Shown here: positions 39,145 to 48,427 of the stretch, piece after piece
Numbering within the stretch: position 1 is the first letter of the stretch
Layout of the letters: each line of letters begins with the position of its first letter
NCBI GenBank assembly: GCA_043808235.1
Contig: JAZDFC010000095.1
Location: 1-64,000 of the forward strand
Direction: 5' to 3'
DNA: 64,000 nucleotides
From: JAZDFC01 sp043808235
Lineage (GTDB): Bacteria; Bacteroidota; Ignavibacteria; Ignavibacteriales; Melioribacteraceae
Translations under genes and position numbers: made by a program
The notes under the pieces: generated by a model
Told to the model about the DNA's origin: nothing
The model's input: only the letters and a program-made list of their open reading frames with translations
Databases searched by the model: none

Positions 39145-39240
39145 GTCTTAGTGTCCGCCGCGGCGGATTTGTGTTCTCAGTGCCTTAGTGGTTTAAGATT
39201 TACCACTAAGACACGCAGTACACTAAGAAGCACTAAGCGA
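39145..39240. repeat. TTAGTG-word hairpin between clpV and vgrG
   Basis: The left part contains GGTCTTAGTGTCC and CAGTGCCTTAGTGGT; the right part ACCACTAAGACACGC and CACTAAG. A perfect CTTAGTGGT/ACCACTAAG pair lies at 39184-39192 and 39202-39210. The word TTAGTG is also in the hairpin behind hcp. No coding frame. Confidence 0.6.
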
Positions 39241-39283
39241 CCAATTTTACAATTTTTATCAATATCAAATCGCGAGGTCGCCG

Positions 39284-41416
39284 ATGGTTGAGTATCGACA
39301 TAACGAACCTTATTACAAATTGGAGTTCATCGAACTCGAAGAAGATGTTTTAAAAATTCTCTCCTTCCAGGGAGAAGAACAAATTTCGGGACTATTCGAA
39401 TATCGTTTCGAACTGCTTTCCGATCAACCCGACATCGACGCATCGCAAATCTTAAATAAAAAAGCGACGTTCATAATAACACGCGGCGAAGAAGATCCGT
39501 TAAAAATTCACGGGATAATTTCGCACTTTGAACAGAGAGGAAGAACGCCGGATTATGTTTCGTACTTTGCCGTGCTTGTACCGAAGATGTGGCGATTGAA
39601 GTTAACATATCAGAACGAGATTTATAAGAACATGAATATGGAGCAGTTAGTCGGCGAGGTGTTGAAGAATTCCGGATTTGGTAATGAAGATTATAGATTT
39701 GATTTGACCGAATCATATCCTGAGAATGAGTACATCGTACAATACCAGGAAACAAATTTCAATTTCATCAGCCGTAAATTAGAAGCCGATGGAATATTTT
39801 ATTTTATTGAGCACCAGGAAGACAATGATGTCATCGTCTTTACCGACTCGAACGACAAGATTCAAAAGATCAATCAACAGGAAGACATCTTCTACAATCC
39901 GAACAAGGATCCACTCAGCGAAAAAGAAACCATTAGCGAGCTTACTTACCAGGAAAAAGTCGTTACTGGATTAGTACGATTGAAAGATTACAATTATCTC
40001 TACCCCGAAAAACAATTGATGGCGGAAAGTCAAATCAACTCGGATCATCCGGGAATATATTATCATTTCGGCGATGGATTTAATGATGAGACACAAGCCG
40101 CATTTTACGCGAGGGTTCGTAACCAGGAAATTCTCGCGGAATGCAAAACTTTCAAAGGCAAAAGCGACTGCCGGTTATTCCGTGCGGGATTCAGTTTTAC
40201 AATGGGCAGACATTACCGCGATGACTGGAACAGTGAGTATATCCTAACAAAAGTTTTTTCCCGAGGGATACAATATGGATTGTTCGGGATACTTCCCCCT
40301 TCATCCAAAATACATCCGACATTCGAAAATTATTTTGAGGCAATTCCTGTCGACGTTGATTACAGACCGCCGAGAGTAACCCCAACACCGCAAGTTTACG
40401 GAATAATGAGCGCAAAAGTGGAATCGGGTTCGAACGACGAATACGGATTCATCGACGATCACGGCAGATACAAGGCGAAAATGCACTTCGATCTTTCGGA
40501 CAGAAGTAACGGTGAAGCAACCTTGCCTATCAGAATGTCGCAGCCATATTCGGGTACAAGTTACGGCATTCATTTTCCAAATCATGCCGGAACAGAATTA
40601 GTTTGGAGCTGTCTCGATGGAAATATTGATAGACCGGTTGGTTTGGGGACTATTCCAAATCCATCACAGCCTTCGCCGGTAACGTCGCAGAACAGAACTC
40701 AGAATCTTATCCGAACTGCTTCGGGAAATGAAATATTGATGGATGATGTGACGGGTTCATGCAACATAGCTCTTTCTACACCCGATGCAAATAGAGTATT
40801 GCTTGATGATAAGGATGATAAAATTGATATAGTATCAAAAGACAAATATCAGGTGACGCTCGATGATAAGAACGAAAACATAACCGTCAAATCGAAGAAT
40901 GGTCACGTACTAATTCTTGATGATAAAAACACAAAGATAACATGTCAAAGTAAAGACGGGCACATGATTAGCATTGACGACGGCAATTCAAATATAACAT
41001 TGATTGACAGCGGCGGCGGGAATAAAATTGTGATTGATATTTCTGCAGGTAAAATCGTAATCAATAGTGATGACGGCAATATCGATTTGCATGCGCCGAA
41101 CGGGAAGATAGATATCCTTGCGAAGGAATTAAATGTTGAAACATCCGGCGATACGAAAATGAAATCCGCCAACATGACTACCGAAGTAACAAGCGATTTG
41201 AAAATGACTGCAACTAATATTACTGAAGAAGCAAGCATGGATATGAAAACGAGAGGAATGAATGTACAATGTAAAGGCGATATGGAAGTTAAGCTTGAAG
41301 CCGGATTAACGATGGGCGTTAAAGGAACAATGACATCGGTTGAAGGCAGCATGACCGCTGAATTGAAAGGCGGAGCAAAAACCGCAATTACCGGCGGGAT
41401 AGTGATGATAAACTGA
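39284..41416 (+). CDS. vgrG: T6SS spike protein VgrG (TssI)
   Basis: A 710-residue spike protein. The N-terminal half has the gp27-like fold sequence (ILSFQGEEQISGLFEYRFELLSD; YTQNEIYKNM; QYQETNFNFISRKLEADGIFYF). The middle has the gp5-like OB part (SNGEATLPIRMSQPYSGTSYG; RPVGLGTIPNPSQPSPVTSQ). The C-terminal 240 residues are a needle of short repeats (KDxDDKNENITVKSKNG-type, then GDTKMKSANMTTEVTSDLKM). No toxic domain is fused to the end. It probably carries the PAAR tip encoded next. It is separated from clpV by a hairpin-rich gap. Confidence 0.93.
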   Translation: MVEYRHNEPYYKLEFIELEEDVLKILSFQGEEQISGLFEYRFELLSDQPDIDASQILNKKATFIITRGEEDPLKIHGIISHFEQRGRTPDYVSYFAVLVPKMWRLKLTYQNEIYKNMNMEQLVGEVLKNSGFGNEDYRFDLTESYPENEYIVQYQETNFNFISRKLEADGIFYFIEHQEDNDVIVFTDSNDKIQKINQQEDIFYNPNKDPLSEKETISELTYQEKVVTGLVRLKDYNYLYPEKQLMAESQINSDHPGIYYHFGDGFNDETQAAFYARVRNQEILAECKTFKGKSDCRLFRAGFSFTMGRHYRDDWNSEYILTKVFSRGIQYGLFGILPPSSKIHPTFENYFEAIPVDVDYRPPRVTPTPQVYGIMSAKVESGSNDEYGFIDDHGRYKAKMHFDLSDRSNGEATLPIRMSQPYSGTSYGIHFPNHAGTELVWSCLDGNIDRPVGLGTIPNPSQPSPVTSQNRTQNLIRTASGNEILMDDVTGSCNIALSTPDANRVLLDDKDDKIDIVSKDKYQVTLDDKNENITVKSKNGHVLILDDKNTKITCQSKDGHMISIDDGNSNITLIDSGGGNKIVIDISAGKIVINSDDGNIDLHAPNGKIDILAKELNVETSGDTKMKSANMTTEVTSDLKMTATNITEEASMDMKTRGMNVQCKGDMEVKLEAGLTMGVKGTMTSVEGSMTAELKGGAKTAITGGIVMIN

Positions 41417-41417
41417 T

Positions 41418-41552
41418 GCTGGTTCCTTGTTTCTGGATTCTTGATACTCGCAATAATCGAGTATCAAAAAACGAACATCATGTATCCAGTTTTAAGAAAC
41501 CAGTAAACCAGTATCCAGAAATAAGAGTCAAGTAACCAGTAACGAGAAACCA
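41418..41552. repeat. CCAGTAACC-word imperfect hairpin between vgrG and the PAAR gene
   Basis: The left arm GGTTCCTTGTTTCTGGATTC...GATACTCG (about 41422-41451) faces a right arm CGAGTATC...GTATCCAGTTTTAAG (about 41459-41510) followed by further AACCAGTAAACCAG words. The words are degenerate copies of one another in both directions. Related to the CAGTAATCAG words at 56437-56466 and 63732-63769. Confidence 0.55.
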
Positions 41553-41554
41553 GA

Positions 41555-42631
41555 ATGGGTCAACCAGCAGCAAGAATTGGAGATATGACAGCACACGGCG
41601 GAGCGATTACCGTCGGATTCCCAACAGTGTTAATCGGTGGAATGCCCGCCGCGCGTCTCGGGGATATGCACCTTTGTCCTATGGTTACACCAGGAGTCCC
41701 GCCGATACCGCATGTAGGCGGACCGGTGATGTTAGGAAGCATGGGAGTATTCATCGGTGGAATGCCCGCCGCAAGAATGGGCGATATGCTTGTATGTGTG
41801 GGCCCACCGGATATTATTGCAATGGGTTGCCCAACTGTTTTAATTGGCGACATGATGCCTGGCGGTGGAGGCGGTGGTGGAACCGGCTCACCCGCAGTAG
41901 CGGCTGCGCAAGCCGGTGCTGCAACAGCACAGTCGGCAAATACCGAAACGACAACAAAAATTAAAAATTGGATTGAGTTCGAGTTCGTTGATAAAACCGG
42001 AAATCCGGTCAGCGGAGTTCATTATAAATTTACTGATACTGAAAGTAAAGTCTCAGAAAGCTTTCTGCGTTTGGATGGAAAGGTTTGCAGAGATGCAATT
42101 TCCGAAGGCGAATGCAAAGTTGTTTTAAAAGATTTGTTCCAGGCAAAGTGGTCAGCAGAAAATGCTAAAGTCGGTGACAAGATTAAGTTGTCGGTAAAAT
42201 CACTCGGAATTGAAGACGGAGAAAAAGTCGAGTTCAATCTTTTTGTAAAAGATATTAATTATACCGACCGCGAATTAACAAAATTAGAAACTCAAATCAG
42301 CGGTGATAAAGCCGAGATTGAGTGGGAATTAAAAGTTGAAGAAGAATTTATCAAGATAGCCGAAGAGAAAGAAACAAATTTTAAATACTCGCAGCCGTTC
42401 TTTTATTTCGATGCATACTGCAGCGAAATGATTACAAAGTCTCCCCTCCTCTACTATGTTGACTGGATTGAACTGCAATTCAAAGATGAGGATGGAAACA
42501 TTCTCGCTGACAAAGAATACAAAATATATCTATCTACCGGCGAAATAAAAGAAGGCAAGTTGGACGGAGAAGGTAAAACTAAAATTGAAAACCTGCCTCC
42601 GGGCAAAATTAAAATAACAATGAAGCCTTAA
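41555..42631 (+). CDS. PAAR-domain T6SS spike tip with C-terminal adaptor extension
   Basis: A 358-residue protein. The first about 105 residues are a PAAR domain with the repeated GMPAARxGDM and PTVLIG(G/D)M motifs, ending in a Gly-rich linker (residues 107-120). The rest has three parts: a first beta-sandwich-like module (WIEFEFVDKTGNPVSGVHYKFT, about 138-200), an Ig-like segment, and a last module (DWIELQFKDEDGNILADKEYK, about 295-358). The last two are matched in order by the 288-residue protein at 47058. None resembles a known toxin, so they may be docking or adaptor modules on the spike tip. It follows vgrG by a repeat-rich gap. Confidence 0.85.
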   Translation: MGQPAARIGDMTAHGGAITVGFPTVLIGGMPAARLGDMHLCPMVTPGVPPIPHVGGPVMLGSMGVFIGGMPAARMGDMLVCVGPPDIIAMGCPTVLIGDMMPGGGGGGGTGSPAVAAAQAGAATAQSANTETTTKIKNWIEFEFVDKTGNPVSGVHYKFTDTESKVSESFLRLDGKVCRDAISEGECKVVLKDLFQAKWSAENAKVGDKIKLSVKSLGIEDGEKVEFNLFVKDINYTDRELTKLETQISGDKAEIEWELKVEEEFIKIAEEKETNFKYSQPFFYFDAYCSEMITKSPLLYYVDWIELQFKDEDGNILADKEYKIYLSTGEIKEGKLDGEGKTKIENLPPGKIKITMKP

Positions 42632-42667
42632 TGATGGGAAATGGAAGATGGAAAATGTTGAGGATAA

Positions 42668-45600
42668 ATGAGTAACGGAAGCACAAATACCATCGAAGTG
42701 ATTTATAATAAGATTTTCGGCAGCGGAAAATCATCGGCTGTTACAAATAAGAATTACGAAATAATTCTTAAAAAAGTAAAAATGTATATCCTCGAAATGG
42801 AAGATGTGCTTTTCCATTTGAATAGCGCCGTGATGATGCCGGAAGATCCGCAGGGCAAAAGTTCGACAGATGGGAATATGGATCAATCGGATGAATGTCT
42901 GAAAGTTTCCGGTTTAAAAGCATTGGCGCTTGCGTATAAGCAGATTGAATCCGATCCTAATAAACTATTGATCATTGCGGGCCACACGGATACATCCGGC
43001 ACAGACGAATTTAATTTCAAATTGTCGGAAGAACGGGCTGAAAATATTTTATACCTTCTAACAGTTACCAAAGAGGAATGGGCGGCAAATTGCTATGCGC
43101 GGCATAAAATTGAAGACTACCAGCAGATAATGAAACACTTCGAAAAGAAATTGGTGTGCGGCTGCGATCCCGGAGACGTAGATGATAAATGGGGACCGAA
43201 TACAAAAACAGCCACAAAAAATTTCTTTGAAAAGACTGTTCCCGAAAAAGCCGCAGCATTGTTAACCAAAGTAGAAAACGATTATAAAAAAAGATGGCCT
43301 GAAGATGCATGGCTGCCCGTATATGATCTTTATAGCGAAGAAATTGCCGAAGCACTCGAGATAAGCACCGGCGATTTGGATATTCTCAGAATTTCCGGTG
43401 TGCATTTTGTTGATCCTTCAACTCCATACGTTGGATGCGGCGAGAGTTTCCCTATTGAAGAAAAAGAAAAAAGCAATTATCGGTCACAACGGAACAGAAG
43501 AGTGGAACTAATCTTTTTTGATAAAGATGAAGTCCCCGAGATGAAATGTCCTGCGGATAGGAAAAAAGTACATAAGGAAGAAGATTGCCCTCTTTGGAGA
43601 AAGTATTACTTCATCCCGGTGTATCTCGATCCCAATGATTTGAAGTCGGCTGTTTATCATCTTCAATTTGTTTACTTCGATAAAATTAAAAAGAAACAGC
43701 TTCCTGTTCCTCAAGGATTAGCAATCAAAGTTTACGAAGACGGGCACAAGCAAATCCCTTCCGAAACAAATTATAAAGATGGGATATATTATATCAAAGT
43801 GAAGTTTGGAAAGAAGTTAAAAGACCCGGCAAGAACAAAATTATATTTTGAATTCAGTGCGGTTGATAATTGGGTGTTCACAGATAAAGAAGATACCGAA
43901 CCAACTATTTTTGTAAAAACAAGAGCGGAGTACAACAACTTACCGGCAATAGACAAACTCAAGTATTATGATCTTCCGCAATCGTGGTCTTCGCGAAATT
44001 ACTGGACAAGGTATGACGGCGATATTAACAAGGGCGACAGATTTGAAAAAGTATTTAAAGAAAATCTAAAACTGAAACCTTTCGATAACAACACAACCAA
44101 ACCCAACTCACCATTGGTGTTCTCGCTCGATGATATTGTACTTGCAGATTCTTCGAGGAGTCAGGTTCTATCCGATAAAAATTCGAGCGGTACTACTATT
44201 CCTCTCGATGATAATTCGAGATATACCGCATTTTTTATCGATTACGATACAAAAGAAAATATCAATGGTGTGGAAAAGAATCTCCGTAAACTGAAAATCC
44301 ATAATCCTGAAGAAACACAGCCTGTCTTTACGAATTTTAAATTCAATAAGAATTTAATTCACGAAGTCCCTCTGTATATTCGCGTAGTTTATTTCAGCAA
44401 CGATTTTTACGATGTAGAGCATAAAAGGTCGGCGCCGACCGACACAAGTTTTAATTATGAGAACGGGCATGTAGCCGGAGCGCGACTGGCAATTAAAAAT
44501 GATACGGATGTTCATGTTTCCAAAAGTGTAATTGCAACCAATTCGGACGATCTTGCTAAGGCTTATGCCGAGCCCAATTGCGGAAATTTCGAACTGCATT
44601 ATTTTAATGATTGTACGGAACTGGACGGAAAACCACTGAATTATCTTTTTGTTTATTGGTCGTGCAGGTTTACATTGCTGCCATCTCCCGGCGGCGGCGA
44701 TGCTAATGATATTGCCAACCATCGCAAGCATGGAATGGTGAATGCGATGACGAGACTTAATAAAAATTATCTATTTGAAAAACTCGCCGGTGACAAAGAT
44801 ATTTACATTCGTCCGTTCCATTTCATGGAAGCAAAGAACGATACAAACGGCGGTGTACATAAAGCTATGGTAGATGTTGTCGGGAATGCTCATGGGGCTT
44901 GGATGATGATTAATACTGCCCGCTTAAGGAAACGTGATTACCGGAATGACCCGACATACCTTGGCAATCCTGATCCTATTAACAATATGAAGGATACGGA
45001 CGGCAGCACTTATCAAGTGTTGACCAACGCCCACGAGATGGGTCATGCAACCGGCAACTGGGATAATTATCTCTATAATTATGAAGACTCTTCGGGATTC
45101 AATTGGACTGGTCTCCCCCGTTATAATCAGCCTTTTTCTGCCATCGGCGGGCCATATACCTGTGATGAACTTTCGCGTATGTATCATAATCGGACTCCCC
45201 GTTTAAGAAATTTTTGGAAATTTGCATTGTGGATGAATGATGAAACAGCAGCGGGAAAATCGCTCAATAAATTTTTCAACGGGACGACATTTAAAATCAC
45301 TTTCCAGGGTGAAACGCATAAACATGAATTTAGTTTTGCCGATCAATATAAGAATCCCGAAATTGCATTCCGATCTCAACTTGATCATCAAATATGCGAT
45401 TGGGCGCATGTGGATTTGCATCTGTATAAATTGGGCGACGATGAATTATCGCGACTAATAAAATCCGGGCAGGTGTTTGACGGAATACTTGTTGTAAAAA
45501 TCAGACTTGCTTTGAAGTTTGTTGATGGTTCGAGCGATTGGGGAAATGATAAATTACCTTGGGCGCAGCAGTTAAACAATGATTTTAAAAGTATGCTAAA

Positions 45601-45931
45601 TCAAAAATTCAGATTCGAAACAACTGCCAATAACGATTTTAAAAATGTGTACGTACTTTTCTCGCCATGTTTCCAGGTATATTCCGGCTGGTTCGATCCG
45701 GGTGACTCGCAATTCGATATCGAAATATCGCACGATACCGGCGGCGAATTTGAGACAGATGATGAGGATATCGAAGTAAAAAGAGATACAAATAAAAATC
45801 GAATTATCAGATATTGTTTTGGGAGAACTACCGGTACGGGGAATTTAACAAAAGATGATTTTAGTACAATCCTAAATTGGCTTGGAAGCCCTTCGGTTTG
45901 CAATGCTGCTTATACTTCACATAATTTATAA
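42668..45931 (+). CDS. OmpA-like / peptidoglycan-binding / zinc-metallopeptidase protein (candidate T6SS effector)
   Basis: A 1087-residue protein without a signal peptide. An OmpA-C-like domain begins near residue 60 with the motif GHTDTSGTDEFNF (about 105-117). It is interrupted by a peptidoglycan-binding-like insert (DVDDKWGPNTKTATKNFF, about 165-190) and resumes at RSQRNRRVEL (about 273-282). The middle (about 330-700) is unassigned. Residues 789-793 form HEMGH, the HExxH zinc site; a downstream Glu in CDELSRMYH is a possible third ligand. The gene order (after PAAR, before adaptor-like proteins) suggests it is exported by the T6SS, acting on the cell wall or a periplasmic protein. The catalytic role is inferred from one motif. 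Confidence 0.7.
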   Translation: MSNGSTNTIEVIYNKIFGSGKSSAVTNKNYEIILKKVKMYILEMEDVLFHLNSAVMMPEDPQGKSSTDGNMDQSDECLKVSGLKALALAYKQIESDPNKLLIIAGHTDTSGTDEFNFKLSEERAENILYLLTVTKEEWAANCYARHKIEDYQQIMKHFEKKLVCGCDPGDVDDKWGPNTKTATKNFFEKTVPEKAAALLTKVENDYKKRWPEDAWLPVYDLYSEEIAEALEISTGDLDILRISGVHFVDPSTPYVGCGESFPIEEKEKSNYRSQRNRRVELIFFDKDEVPEMKCPADRKKVHKEEDCPLWRKYYFIPVYLDPNDLKSAVYHLQFVYFDKIKKKQLPVPQGLAIKVYEDGHKQIPSETNYKDGIYYIKVKFGKKLKDPARTKLYFEFSAVDNWVFTDKEDTEPTIFVKTRAEYNNLPAIDKLKYYDLPQSWSSRNYWTRYDGDINKGDRFEKVFKENLKLKPFDNNTTKPNSPLVFSLDDIVLADSSRSQVLSDKNSSGTTIPLDDNSRYTAFFIDYDTKENINGVEKNLRKLKIHNPEETQPVFTNFKFNKNLIHEVPLYIRVVYFSNDFYDVEHKRSAPTDTSFNYENGHVAGARLAIKNDTDVHVSKSVIATNSDDLAKAYAEPNCGNFELHYFNDCTELDGKPLNYLFVYWSCRFTLLPSPGGGDANDIANHRKHGMVNAMTRLNKNYLFEKLAGDKDIYIRPFHFMEAKNDTNGGVHKAMVDVVGNAHGAWMMINTARLRKRDYRNDPTYLGNPDPINNMKDTDGSTYQVLTNAHEMGHATGNWDNYLYNYEDSSGFNWTGLPRYNQPFSAIGGPYTCDELSRMYHNRTPRLRNFWKFALWMNDETAAGKSLNKFFNGTTFKITFQGETHKHEFSFADQYKNPEIAFRSQLDHQICDWAHVDLHLYKLGDDELSRLIKSGQVFDGILVVKIRLALKFVDGSSDWGNDKLPWAQQLNNDFKSMLNQKFRFETTANNDFKNVYVLFSPCFQVYSGWFDPGDSQFDIEISHDTGGEFETDDEDIEVKRDTNKNRIIRYCFGRTTGTGNLTKDDFSTILNWLGSPSVCNAAYTSHNL

Positions 45932-45941
45932 TATATTTTTT

Positions 45942-47057
45942 ATGAGCGAATTATACACACATTATTATGCCAACTCGCGGCATGATGGTTTTATTAATGC
46001 CGCGGCAAATTGCACAGGGAAAGTAGCGCGGGAATATATACTTCCCGCAGAACCCGACAAATTTATCGAAGCCCGTTTGATTTTGGCAAGCGATAATTTT
46101 TTGGTTGTTGATGCGATGACGGAAATTTTTTGTCTCGATGACAAACAAAATCTATTGTGGCGAAGAGAAAAATATTACGGAAGTCCAATTGTAATAAGCA
46201 ATGGATTAATTTACTTTCAATCGCCGGCGCGGAAAGACAGAATGGAGGCGGTTGATTTTCAGAACCGGATGATCATTTCAGACTTTGTGATTTTTGAAAT
46301 TATCGACGGTTCATTCCTTCGATTATTTGAACCAACGAAAGAAGGATTGATTGCTAATGTTCAATATACCGGCATGCCGGAAGTCTCTTCCGATCAATTT
46401 ATTGTTTATCGAACCGATAGAGAAAGTTTGGGATATGAATGGAGTAAAAGATATTTAAATGATTACATTAGTTTTCTTCCGCTTGTAAATTTTGAAGCCG
46501 GATTTCTTGTAACTTCAAATTCAAAGGATGTATTAATCTTCGATATCGACAGCAAAGCCGGCGACACCGAACCGAAAAATACTTTCCCTCTGCCGTCATC
46601 TTCGGAAGATATTTTTGTAAGCAGCGACAAAAGAGGATTAATTTATTTTGGATATTGCGGGAGAGAGAAAATCGTATTGAAATGTTTTGACTCCAGCGGA
46701 AAAGAAATTTACGAAACGACCGCGCCGGAAAAATTTTACGGCATCGATAAAGTTATTGCCCCACCGATTTTAGCGAATGATTATATCTATTTATTGTCGG
46801 CATACAATCTGGTCTGTTTTAAAAATACAAAAGTGGAATGGCAAAAAGCCGCCGATGGATTTACATTTTCGTATGCGACTGCGCTGAGCGATAATTCAAT
46901 TTTAGTCGCACGGGAAAATATACTGTCGCATTTCGATTCAAATGGAACATTATTATTCTCTATCAATCTTGATGATAAAATAACCGCGCCGCCGGTTGTA
47001 AATGAAAAAGGCAGAGTATTTATTTGTACCAAATCAAAAATTATTTCGATAAAATAA
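45942..47057 (+). CDS. Beta-propeller protein of unknown role in the T6SS locus
   Basis: A protein of about 371 residues with repeated beta-strand units of the PQQ/WD-like type (EIFCLDDKQNLLWRRE; LICFDSSGKEIYET-like; HFDSNGTLLFSINLDDKITAPPVV). It has no signal peptide or membrane segment. I chose the ATG at 45942, just after the preceding stop; an upstream frame at 45882 would overlap the previous gene by 50 bases and would add an unlikely hydrophobic start. It sits between the metallopeptidase and an adaptor-like protein with gaps of 10 and 0 bases. It could be an immunity protein or a cytosolic chaperone, but no sequence evidence decides. Confidence 0.6.
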   Translation: MSELYTHYYANSRHDGFINAAANCTGKVAREYILPAEPDKFIEARLILASDNFLVVDAMTEIFCLDDKQNLLWRREKYYGSPIVISNGLIYFQSPARKDRMEAVDFQNRMIISDFVIFEIIDGSFLRLFEPTKEGLIANVQYTGMPEVSSDQFIVYRTDRESLGYEWSKRYLNDYISFLPLVNFEAGFLVTSNSKDVLIFDIDSKAGDTEPKNTFPLPSSSEDIFVSSDKRGLIYFGYCGREKIVLKCFDSSGKEIYETTAPEKFYGIDKVIAPPILANDYIYLLSAYNLVCFKNTKVEWQKAADGFTFSYATALSDNSILVARENILSHFDSNGTLLFSINLDDKITAPPVVNEKGRVFICTKSKIISIK

Positions 47058-47924
47058 ATGGTCGAGCACAAAGGAAATACAAATCAAACCAACACCGTCA
47101 AACTCGAGTCATCAATTGATCGGGTTGTTTGGGAAAGAGGCATTGCCGCAACCGGCGCGAACGTTGGTTTAGCAGTGGATACTCACTTTGTCGGAAATAA
47201 TTCTGAAATGGAAATCAAACTTGAGGACAGCGACGGAAAATCGTTCGGGAAATTCAAAGATAAAATTTCGGCAAACAAGTTTTGGTGCACACTTCAAATT
47301 CCCGAAGACTGCGGAAGAATTTTATATGCAACGGTGAAACTTCCCAAACACGGACTGGAAATGAAATCGAATCCGCTGCTCGTAATTCCGATAAAAATAA
47401 AAAATGCAAAGTGGGATAAAGAAGAAGCCCGGCGCGGTGATGTATTAAAATTAACCGCCTATGTCGAAAAAGCAGAAGACGGGATGGAAGGCGAGATTCA
47501 AATCTATGAGCACGATGCCGACGGCGCACATGATTTAATTACCAAAATTCCTGTTGTTGTAAAAAGCCAAAAAGTGGAAACCGAATGGGCGTTTGAATAT
47601 CACGAGGATACTGATGATATTGTTCGCAATGAAGAAAGCGAATTAGGTTACAATCCGCCGGAGTATTTTTTCCGGGTGGATATTTTGGGAGTTACTGCCG
47701 ATTCCGGTCTGCTGAGATTTAAGGATTGGCTAAGAATTGAATTGCTGGATTATGCTGGAAACCCGATTCCAAATGCTGAATATGTTTTACACATGCCGGA
47801 CGGCTCGGATAAAGAAGGAACTTTGGATGACGAGGGGAAAGCGATCGAGGAAAATTTACCTCCCGGACGAATAGATGTGGAATTTAGAAATGTTCAAAAT
47901 AGTCAATCAACAAACAGGCAATAA
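47058..47924 (+). CDS. Ig-like / adaptor protein related to the PAAR C-terminus
   Basis: A 288-residue acidic protein starting directly after the preceding stop (TAAATG). The last about 150 residues match the end of the PAAR protein in order and in key words: AKW...GD.LKLTAY, then EWxxEYHE, YFFRVDILG, LRIELLDYAGNPIPNAEY and a closing ENLPPGRIDVEF (PAAR: IENLPPGKIKITM). The first about 100 residues are another beta-rich domain. There is no signal peptide. I take it as a docking or adaptor protein for effector cargo; it could also be an effector with an unknown toxic part. The function is not known. Confidence 0.6.
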   Translation: MVEHKGNTNQTNTVKLESSIDRVVWERGIAATGANVGLAVDTHFVGNNSEMEIKLEDSDGKSFGKFKDKISANKFWCTLQIPEDCGRILYATVKLPKHGLEMKSNPLLVIPIKIKNAKWDKEEARRGDVLKLTAYVEKAEDGMEGEIQIYEHDADGAHDLITKIPVVVKSQKVETEWAFEYHEDTDDIVRNEESELGYNPPEYFFRVDILGVTADSGLLRFKDWLRIELLDYAGNPIPNAEYVLHMPDGSDKEGTLDDEGKAIEENLPPGRIDVEFRNVQNSQSTNRQ

Positions 47925-47929
47925 TAATA

Positions 47930-48400
47930 ATGAGTAACGGGCGAACTGATACCAACAGAGAAATGCAATCTTATTCAGATCGATTGCCGAGCGGTGAAAG
48001 GTATCGATTAACTTTAGATACGCGATTGAAAATTCAGGTGATGAATAAATACGGTCAGCCAATTATCAATAAGGATTACGTAATAATGAGGGGTGATCAT
48101 GAAATTACAGGTATTACAGATGACGAAGGCTGGATTAAACATCCCGATGTTAGAGCGAGCGATGTAACTGTTAGATTAGCTGATGGCAGTATGCTTTATA
48201 TTCCAGAAAATCAAGAAGATATAAATTATGCATCTCAATCACCAGAAGCTGAAGAGGAATCTGAAGCTGAGGAGGTTAGTCCTCTTGAAACAGGTGACAA
48301 AGTGCAGGGAATAAATGATGATCCGGATGTTTGGCAGCAGGATGTGTTTGAGAAAAGGATTGTAAGTCTTGGCTTTGATGATGAAGATGAATCACAATAA
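47930..48400 (+). CDS. Small adaptor-like protein preceding the lysozyme-like effector
   Basis: A 156-residue acidic protein. The central 60-70 residues (LKIQVMNKYGQPIINKDYVI ... TGITDDEGWIKHPD) show the same pattern as the last module of the PAAR and 288-residue proteins (hydrophobic strand, GxPI, YxL, GxTDDEG), a single transthyretin-like module. The tail is rich in E and D. It starts 5 bp after the preceding gene and lies 27 bp before the 882-residue gene, so it is probably cotranscribed and may be its chaperone or adaptor. Confidence 0.5.
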   Translation: MSNGRTDTNREMQSYSDRLPSGERYRLTLDTRLKIQVMNKYGQPIINKDYVIMRGDHEITGITDDEGWIKHPDVRASDVTVRLADGSMLYIPENQEDINYASQSPEAEEESEAEEVSPLETGDKVQGINDDPDVWQQDVFEKRIVSLGFDDEDESQ

Positions 48401-48427
48401 TTAATTGATAATTATTAAGAGATTTAA

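Noticed and set aside
41560..41853. A 97-residue minus-strand frame opposite the PAAR domain
   Set aside because: It mirrors the repeated PAAR codons on the other strand and is not expected to be a gene; the PAAR frame has clear motifs.
19495..42631. Prophage tail or extracellular contractile injection system (gp25, VgrG and PAAR-like genes present)
   Set aside because: TssJ, TssL, TssM, TssK, TagF and ClpV are present, and there are no capsid, portal, terminase or tape-measure genes; this defines a T6SS.
45882..45941. Longer N-terminus for the beta-propeller protein (start at 45882)
   Set aside because: It would overlap the metallopeptidase gene by 50 bases and add a stretch of hydrophobic residues produced by another reading frame of that gene; the ATG at 45942 follows the stop directly.
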